55,736 nucleotides of DNA. It comes from Phycisphaerales bacterium (GTDB lineage: Bacteria > Planctomycetota > Phycisphaerae > Phycisphaerales > UBA5793). Shown in pieces: positions 52,373 to 55,736 of the stretch. A program made the position numbers and the translations under genes. Under the pieces are notes generated by a model that did not search any database, was not told the DNA's origin, and saw only the letters and a list, made by a program, of their open reading frames with translations. Every line of letters begins with the position of its first letter. The stretch's first letter is position 1. The stretch spans positions 1-55,736 of the forward strand of contig JADZAS010000019.1 of NCBI GenBank assembly GCA_020852515.1, in the 5' to 3' direction.

Positions 52373-53305
52373 ATGCCTACCCCAGAACGCACCGCCGCCT
52401 CGACCTTCAACCGCGTGGCGATCGATCTTGCCCATGACCCGTTCCCCGAGCTGGCGGGCGCGATCCGCGGGCGGATTGACCCGATCCTTAAGCACTGGCG
52501 CGAGGTCAGTCTTACGGCGATGCCTCACCTTGATGCACTGACGCTCAAGGAGTTCGAGAACAGTATCGGCGCCATTCTCTCCGCCGCCGCCGATGCGTTC
52601 GCGTCCGCGGAGCCGCGGAAACTGCTCGGCGTCATGCAGGTGTCGCCCTGGCACGGAGTCGCCCGGTTCGTGCAGGAGTACGGCCTGCTGGACCTCTTTG
52701 AGGAAGTGCGCATTCTCAGAGGCGTCGTCATCCTCGAACTCGCTCAGGAGATGAAGCGGCCGCTCAATGTCGACGAGTCCGCCACCTTCCACGCCATCTT
52801 CGACATCATCATCCAGCAGGGCGTCATGGCGCTCGTGCAGCGGCACGATGAGCAGATGCTCCTGGCATCAGCGCGCCAGAATGAACTGGCCGCGATCGTT
52901 GAATGCTCCGACGACGCCATCATCAGCGAGGATCTGAACGGCAACATCACGACGTGGAACAAGGGCGCCGAGCGCCTGTTCGGGTTCACCGTGGAAGAGG
53001 CGGTCGGGAAACCGATCACGATGCTGATTCCCGAAGATCGCCTCTGCGAGGAGCCCAACATTCTCGGCCGCATCCGTCGCGGAGAGTCGATCGATCACTA
53101 TGAAACGGTCCGCCGGCGCAAGGATGGCACGCAAGTGAACATCTCGCTCACGGTGTCGCCCCTCCGCGACGCGAAGGGCCGCGTCACTGGAGCGTCCAAG
53201 ATCGCCCGCAACATCACTGACCGCGTGAGCATGGAGAAGCAGATCAAGGAACAGGCCGAAGCGCTGCGCTCCCTTCGAGCGATCGCGCGGGCCGCAAGCC
53301 CCTGA
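52373..53305 (+). CDS. PAS-domain protein without output domain
   Basis: 310 residues from ATG 52373. The N-terminal ~160 residues are helical (PELAGAIRGRIDPILKHWREV, LLDLFEEVRILRGVVILEL, HAIFDIIIQQGVMALVQRH), reminiscent of RsbRD-type sensor domains. A PAS/PAC domain follows at ~168-285 (ELAAIVECSDDAIISEDLNGNI, GAERLFGFTVEEAVGKPITML, RKDGTQVNISLTVSPLRDAKG). A short coiled coil (SMEKQIKEQAEALRSL) would normally lead into a histidine kinase, but the frame stops 10 residues later. The repeat-rich right end begins just after it, so truncation is possible. Confidence 0.85.
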   Translation: MPTPERTAASTFNRVAIDLAHDPFPELAGAIRGRIDPILKHWREVSLTAMPHLDALTLKEFENSIGAILSAAADAFASAEPRKLLGVMQVSPWHGVARFVQEYGLLDLFEEVRILRGVVILELAQEMKRPLNVDESATFHAIFDIIIQQGVMALVQRHDEQMLLASARQNELAAIVECSDDAIISEDLNGNITTWNKGAERLFGFTVEEAVGKPITMLIPEDRLCEEPNILGRIRRGESIDHYETVRRRKDGTQVNISLTVSPLRDAKGRVTGASKIARNITDRVSMEKQIKEQAEALRSLRAIARAASP

Positions 53306-53372
53306 TCGACGCGACCCTCACCGGGGCCGCGACGAGTGGTTCGACTGCGTCCATGCCCTTGATATCTTGCCC

Positions 53373-53398
53373 AACAAACGTACCTGCCCCGTTGTTTG
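53373..53398 (+). repeat. RAYT-associated motif copy 4
   Basis: AAACGTACCTGCCCCGTTGT, 29 bp before copy 5 in the same orientation. Confidence 0.75.
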
Positions 53399-53401
53399 TT
53401 G

Positions 53402-53430
53402 CAACAAACGTACCTGTCCCGCTTTCTTCT
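53402..53430 (+). repeat. RAYT-associated motif copy 5
   Basis: AAACGTACCTGTCCCGCTTT; with copy 4 it forms the distal, inverted bracket of the 53644-54420 gene. Confidence 0.8.
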
Positions 53431-53597
53431 CGATGCTGCCCCCGGAACTTTCGACCCCGGCGGGGTCAGAGAATGTAGCCACGCGTGAAGCGCCGCCGCG
53501 CCGCGGCGGAGCGCAACCCGTGGAAAGCATCAAAACACGATCAGAGCCCCAAAGGGGCGAGAGAAGCGCCCGGCACAACCGAAGCGCCACGCCACTG

Positions 53598-53640
53598 CTC
53601 CGACACATGCCAAAATGTCAGGTTCCACCTGGCCTACCAC
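53598..53640 (+). repeat. Dispersed palindromic repeat, copy 3
   Basis: CTCCGACACATGCC, then GTCAGGT-TCC-ACCTGGC (53617-53633), one mismatch in the stem. Confidence 0.75.
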
Positions 53641-53643
53641 TTC

Positions 53644-54420
53644 TTACGAATCCGCCCGAGATGGCTGGGCATATCGCGATCCGCACTCGCTGCATGCTCC
53701 CGAAGCTGTTGCGATCAATACGTACCCACAAGAAAGGCACTGCCCGCGATGCCGGCGCAGCGATGTAATGCACTCTCTCCGAATAGTTGTCACGACGTAT
53801 GCCAGCATCGCATAAAATATAACATCGCCGATCGCTCCAGGCCACACTGGTTTGCTCGGAAGCAATATATATGGCCTTTCGTTTGCTCGTCGCGTCCAGA
53901 ACGCGTCGTCAATAATGGTTTGTGCTGACAATCCAATTAGCAAGCAGCCCCTGCCGAAATCGATTACCTGCTCGCCCGTCGTATACGCCAGAGGATCCGA
54001 TACGCTATTCCACCTCGACTCCCATATCTCCATCTGCATGCACTGCCATGGCCAGCCGCGTCGATCTCGAACTCGCCGGATTGCATAGCGATCCTCGAAC
54101 GGCGGGAGGGCGGAATCAACAGGTGGCTGTTGAACATAATCTGGAAACTCGTATTCATCATCAACTTGCCGAAATGCGCCTGACTGAAATGCGATAGTGC
54201 TCGTTTCATTCCAATATGCGCTCTCTTCGTGGTTTATGTACACAAACAAGGCACACACAACCGTGCTAATGATGGTCATGATGAGTCCGGCCGCCGTGAA
54301 GCGCAGTAGGTGACCTGCTATCCGCCACGTCGGAATATCGCGATGCAGTCGTTTTGTGTCAGTTGCTTGCATTCGCCTGGGCAAGAAAACGGCACAGGTA
54401 CGTTTATCAAGTCCGCTCAT
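53644..54420 (-). CDS. Membrane protein with zinc ribbon, in a RAYT-flanked cassette
   Basis: 258 residues from ATG 54420, which overlaps the stop of the RAYT remnant (ATGA); its first codons (SGLDKRTCAVFLP) are encoded by motif copy 6. A start at ATG 54372 is the alternative. A TM segment lies at ~38-62 (GLIMTIISTVVCALFVYI). Next is an exported part with GWPWQCMQMEIWE, then PSKPVWPGAIGDVIFYAMLAYVV. A ribbon CLSCGYVLIATASGACSECG closes the protein. Landmarks match the proteins at 343-993 and 54915-55580. Less GC-rich than core genes. Function unknown. Confidence 0.7.
   Translation of the reverse strand: MSGLDKRTCAVFLPRRMQATDTKRLHRDIPTWRIAGHLLRFTAAGLIMTIISTVVCALFVYINHEESAYWNETSTIAFQSGAFRQVDDEYEFPDYVQQPPVDSALPPFEDRYAIRRVRDRRGWPWQCMQMEIWESRWNSVSDPLAYTTGEQVIDFGRGCLLIGLSAQTIIDDAFWTRRANERPYILLPSKPVWPGAIGDVIFYAMLAYVVTTIRRECITSLRRHRGQCLSCGYVLIATASGACSECGSRYAQPSRADS
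54381..54409 (-). repeat. RAYT-associated motif copy 6
   Basis: The reverse complement contains AAACGTACCTGTGCCGTTTT. It lies between the RAYT remnant and the membrane-protein gene and encodes the latter's first residues. Confidence 0.8.
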
Positions 54421-54608
54421 GCCGCTGCCGCCTTCCGCGGCCGGCCGTGCGGCCGAAACGTGTGCTTCAGACCCAGCGCCGCCACCATCCGCTTGACCAA
54501 CAAGAAATGGTAGCCGCCGTCACCGGCGAAGGTGCCCATGCGATCGACGCCGCGATGGAGCACGTGGCAGGCGTGGCCGCCAAAGGTCGGTCGAGCGATG
54601 CGAGGCAA
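54417..54608 (-). pseudogene. RAYT transposase remnant with internal deletion, middle copy
   Basis: An intact 63-codon frame: an N-terminus of RAYT type (MPRIARPTFGGHACHVLHRGVDR) runs straight into DGGYHFLLVKRMVAALGL and the basic C-terminus HTFRPHGRPRKAAAA. The catalytic centre (HUH and Tyr) is gone. The same join exists at 88-236. Either it has decayed or it persists as a small non-transposing protein; its ATGA overlap with the next gene is striking. Confidence 0.65.
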
Positions 54609-54914
54609 GAGAAGTTCCAGCCGCGCCGCCCGCGAAGAACAGCGCTCTAGCGAAAATAAACGTACCTGTCCCGGTTTCTTCCCCGGATGCCAGTTTCACC
54701 GTGGCTTGACGGGCATGAGCGGCCAATTTCACAGTTAATCGTCGAGAAGTGGCTTGGCCAGGACCTTGCACCGCACGGCCATCGGCAATCCACGTGTGTG
54801 TTAGAGATTCGTACTCATAGGGCTTGCTGAAGCCGGTACCGAAGGCACACTTAGTGAGGGCGTTGTTGCGAGCATCGTTTGCCGTGACCAGTATGATTCA
54901 AGCAGGCCGAAAGG
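54609..54914. other. Intergenic region with possible gene debris
   Basis: Holds motif copy 7. On the minus strand, from about 54905 to 54750, there is a protein-like frame without a start (it includes FGTGFSKPYEYESLTHTW) that I cannot assign; it may be a gene fragment. Confidence 0.4.
54654..54683 (+). repeat. RAYT-associated motif copy 7
   Basis: AAACGTACCTGTCCCGGTTT, inverted relative to copy 8, the two bracketing the 54915-55580 gene. Confidence 0.8.
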
Positions 54915-55580
54915 CTAAGGCTGCGTCCCTAGAGTTTTGGGCCGCAATGGCGATCCGCATTCTGTACAATTGGAACAACTTCCCACTGGATACCCGCAAG
55001 TCTCACACCGGCCCATATGACGACGGCGCCTTGTATGCACGCAACGATAGATAGACGCCAGAAGTAGCATACCTGACCCAAAGACAATCGTGTTGATACC
55101 CAGCCCCAGCCACATTGGCTCAATGGGCAAGAGTATTTGTTCGTGATATCCAGTATTATGTCTTCTTTCAATGAGCCAAGCACCCCGCAGTGTCCTGTCA
55201 TAACCCAATGGATCCCGCAAGCTACGTCGCCACACCTGTGCGGATAAGCATTTTAATGGGAATCCAGATTCGACCCGGATCGCAGTCTGCGTTGCCATGC
55301 CGTGCTCTTCGGGCTGCCACGTGAGAGAAATAGCGCGAAGTCCAACTCTAGTCTCGTAGTGGGCGGCGGCTGTTGGATACCTTGCATATCCTGACGGGAC
55401 ATGTGATGTCCACCAAACTTTCTCGTGTCGTCCTACAGGCAAGAATCGGCCTTTCTGCCAATTGGGTGGAGCATACATTGCGCAAGACATCGCAATAAGT
55501 ACACTAATAACTGTTCCAAGCAGCAGGCAGCAAATGGCCACTCTCGCGCTGTCGGCTGAGAATATGAAGTCACTGCGCAA
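54915..55580 (-). CDS. Membrane protein with zinc ribbon, in a RAYT-flanked cassette (right copy)
   Basis: 221 residues from a TTG at 55580; no in-frame ATG exists upstream because of stops, so the start is uncertain. A TM segment lies at ~14-33 (AICCLLLGTVISVLIAMSC). Next is an exported part with VESGFPLKCLSAQVW, then PIEPMWLGLGINTIVFGSGMLLLASIY. A ribbon CETCGYPVGSCSNCTECG is near the end. It is noticeably richer in A/T than core genes. Same family landmarks as 343-993 and 53644-54420. Function unknown. Confidence 0.65.
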   Translation of the reverse strand: MRSDFIFSADSARVAICCLLLGTVISVLIAMSCAMYAPPNWQKGRFLPVGRHEKVWWTSHVPSGYARYPTAAAHYETRVGLRAISLTWQPEEHGMATQTAIRVESGFPLKCLSAQVWRRSLRDPLGYDRTLRGAWLIERRHNTGYHEQILLPIEPMWLGLGINTIVFGSGMLLLASIYRCVHTRRRRHMGRCETCGYPVGSCSNCTECGSPLRPKTLGTQP

Positions 55581-55595
55581 CCATTGTCCCCTGTG

Positions 55596-55624
55596 GCAAG
55601 AAAACGGGACAGGTACGTTTATCA
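55596..55624 (-). repeat. RAYT-associated motif copy 8
   Basis: The reverse complement contains the exact consensus AAACGTACCTGTCCCGTTTT. Confidence 0.85.
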
Positions 55625-55631
55625 GGTCTGC

Positions 55632-55736
55632 TCATGCCGTTGCCGCCTTCCGCGGCCGGCCGCGCCGCCGAAACGTGTGTTCCAAGAGCCAGCGCCGCCG
55701 TCCGCTTGACCAACGACGAATGGTAGCCGCCACCAC
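55632..55736 (-). pseudogene. RAYT remnant, right copy, cut by window end
   Basis: The minus strand reads ...LLEHTFRRRGRPRKAATA then TGA at 55634-55632: a RAYT-type basic C-terminus. The 5' part lies outside the window, so I cannot tell whether this copy is full length or carries the same internal deletion. Confidence 0.6.

Larger units (their letters stand above)
53306..53643. other. Repeat-rich intergenic region
   Basis: Holds motif copies 4 and 5 in tandem and copy 3 of the GTCAGGT repeat; no gene recognised. It marks the change from GC-rich core genes to the less GC-rich right end. Confidence 0.6.
55591..55736 (-). repeat. Long inverted repeat, right arm (pairs with 132-281)
   Basis: Reverse complement nearly identical to 132-281. 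It runs off the window end, so its true length is unknown. Confidence 0.85.

Noticed and set aside
53367-53928. Short plus-strand frames over the repeats
   Set aside because: They translate the motif and palindromic repeats and the antisense of the 53644 gene.

Overview
The window is a 55.7 kb stretch of GC-rich bacterial chromosome. It is dense with single-copy housekeeping genes on both strands and has repeat-rich, compositionally different ends. I infer a member of the Planctomycetota, most likely Phycisphaerae-like. The inference rests on several families typical of that phylum: small membrane proteins ending in a CxxCGYDL...CPECG zinc ribbon, a TIGR03790-type protein, an HAF-repeat secreted protein, DUF3467, many signal-peptide proteins sharing a C-terminal Cys/SNVV module, and planctomycete-like residues in the GyrA quinolone region. 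No rRNA, CRISPR array, phage module or intact transposase was found.

Layout. 1-1056: remnant of a REP-associated (RAYT, Y1-type) transposase, copies of a ~27 bp motif (consensus AACGTACCTGTCCCGTTTTC) and a membrane-protein ORF. 1.8-7.6 kb: a conserved hypothetical and then one 1570-residue frame that joins a complete type IV ABC exporter half-transporter to a lipoprotein/secretin-like protein. 7.7-12.1 kb (minus strand): secreted protein, metallophosphoesterase, infC and queA. 12.2-18.4 kb: M3 peptidase, DegT aminotransferase, DUF3467, quinone-oxidoreductase-like MDR protein and a VOC protein. 18.5-22.0 kb (minus strand): tightly coupled operon EIIA - PII-like - CPA2 antiporter - CPA2 antiporter. 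22.1-26.9 kb: orphan adenine methyltransferase, PDZ/GxDxY-repeat protein and zinc-ribbon beta-propeller protein, all overlapping. 27-43 kb: mostly exported proteins (possible C15-like protein, SMP-30-like, HAF, Asp-box propeller, TIGR03790, HESIH protein, standalone propeller), two tRNAs, a YugP-type peptidase, a nitroreductase and LOG. 43-50.9 kb: lpxI, TlyA-like methyltransferase, gyrA, STAS protein, LolD-type ATPase, ruvC, ruvX, and membrane and LolA-like proteins. 51-55.7 kb: a tandem zinc-ribbon pair, a PAS protein with no output domain, and two further RAYT-remnant/membrane-protein units.

How it fits together. The core is ordinary information processing and envelope biology. The most unusual items are three. 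First, the ABC-exporter/secretin fusion would tie an inner-membrane ATP-driven pump covalently to a probable outer-membrane channel. Second, the unit found three times at the ends consists of a RAYT remnant, the motif, a membrane-protein gene and an inverted motif; it looks like a cargo-bearing non-autonomous mobile cassette. Third, the two antiporters are coupled to PTS-like and PII-like regulators. The first and last ~145 bp are near-identical inverted copies of the repeat, so the window ends may simply be where an assembly broke at a multicopy element.
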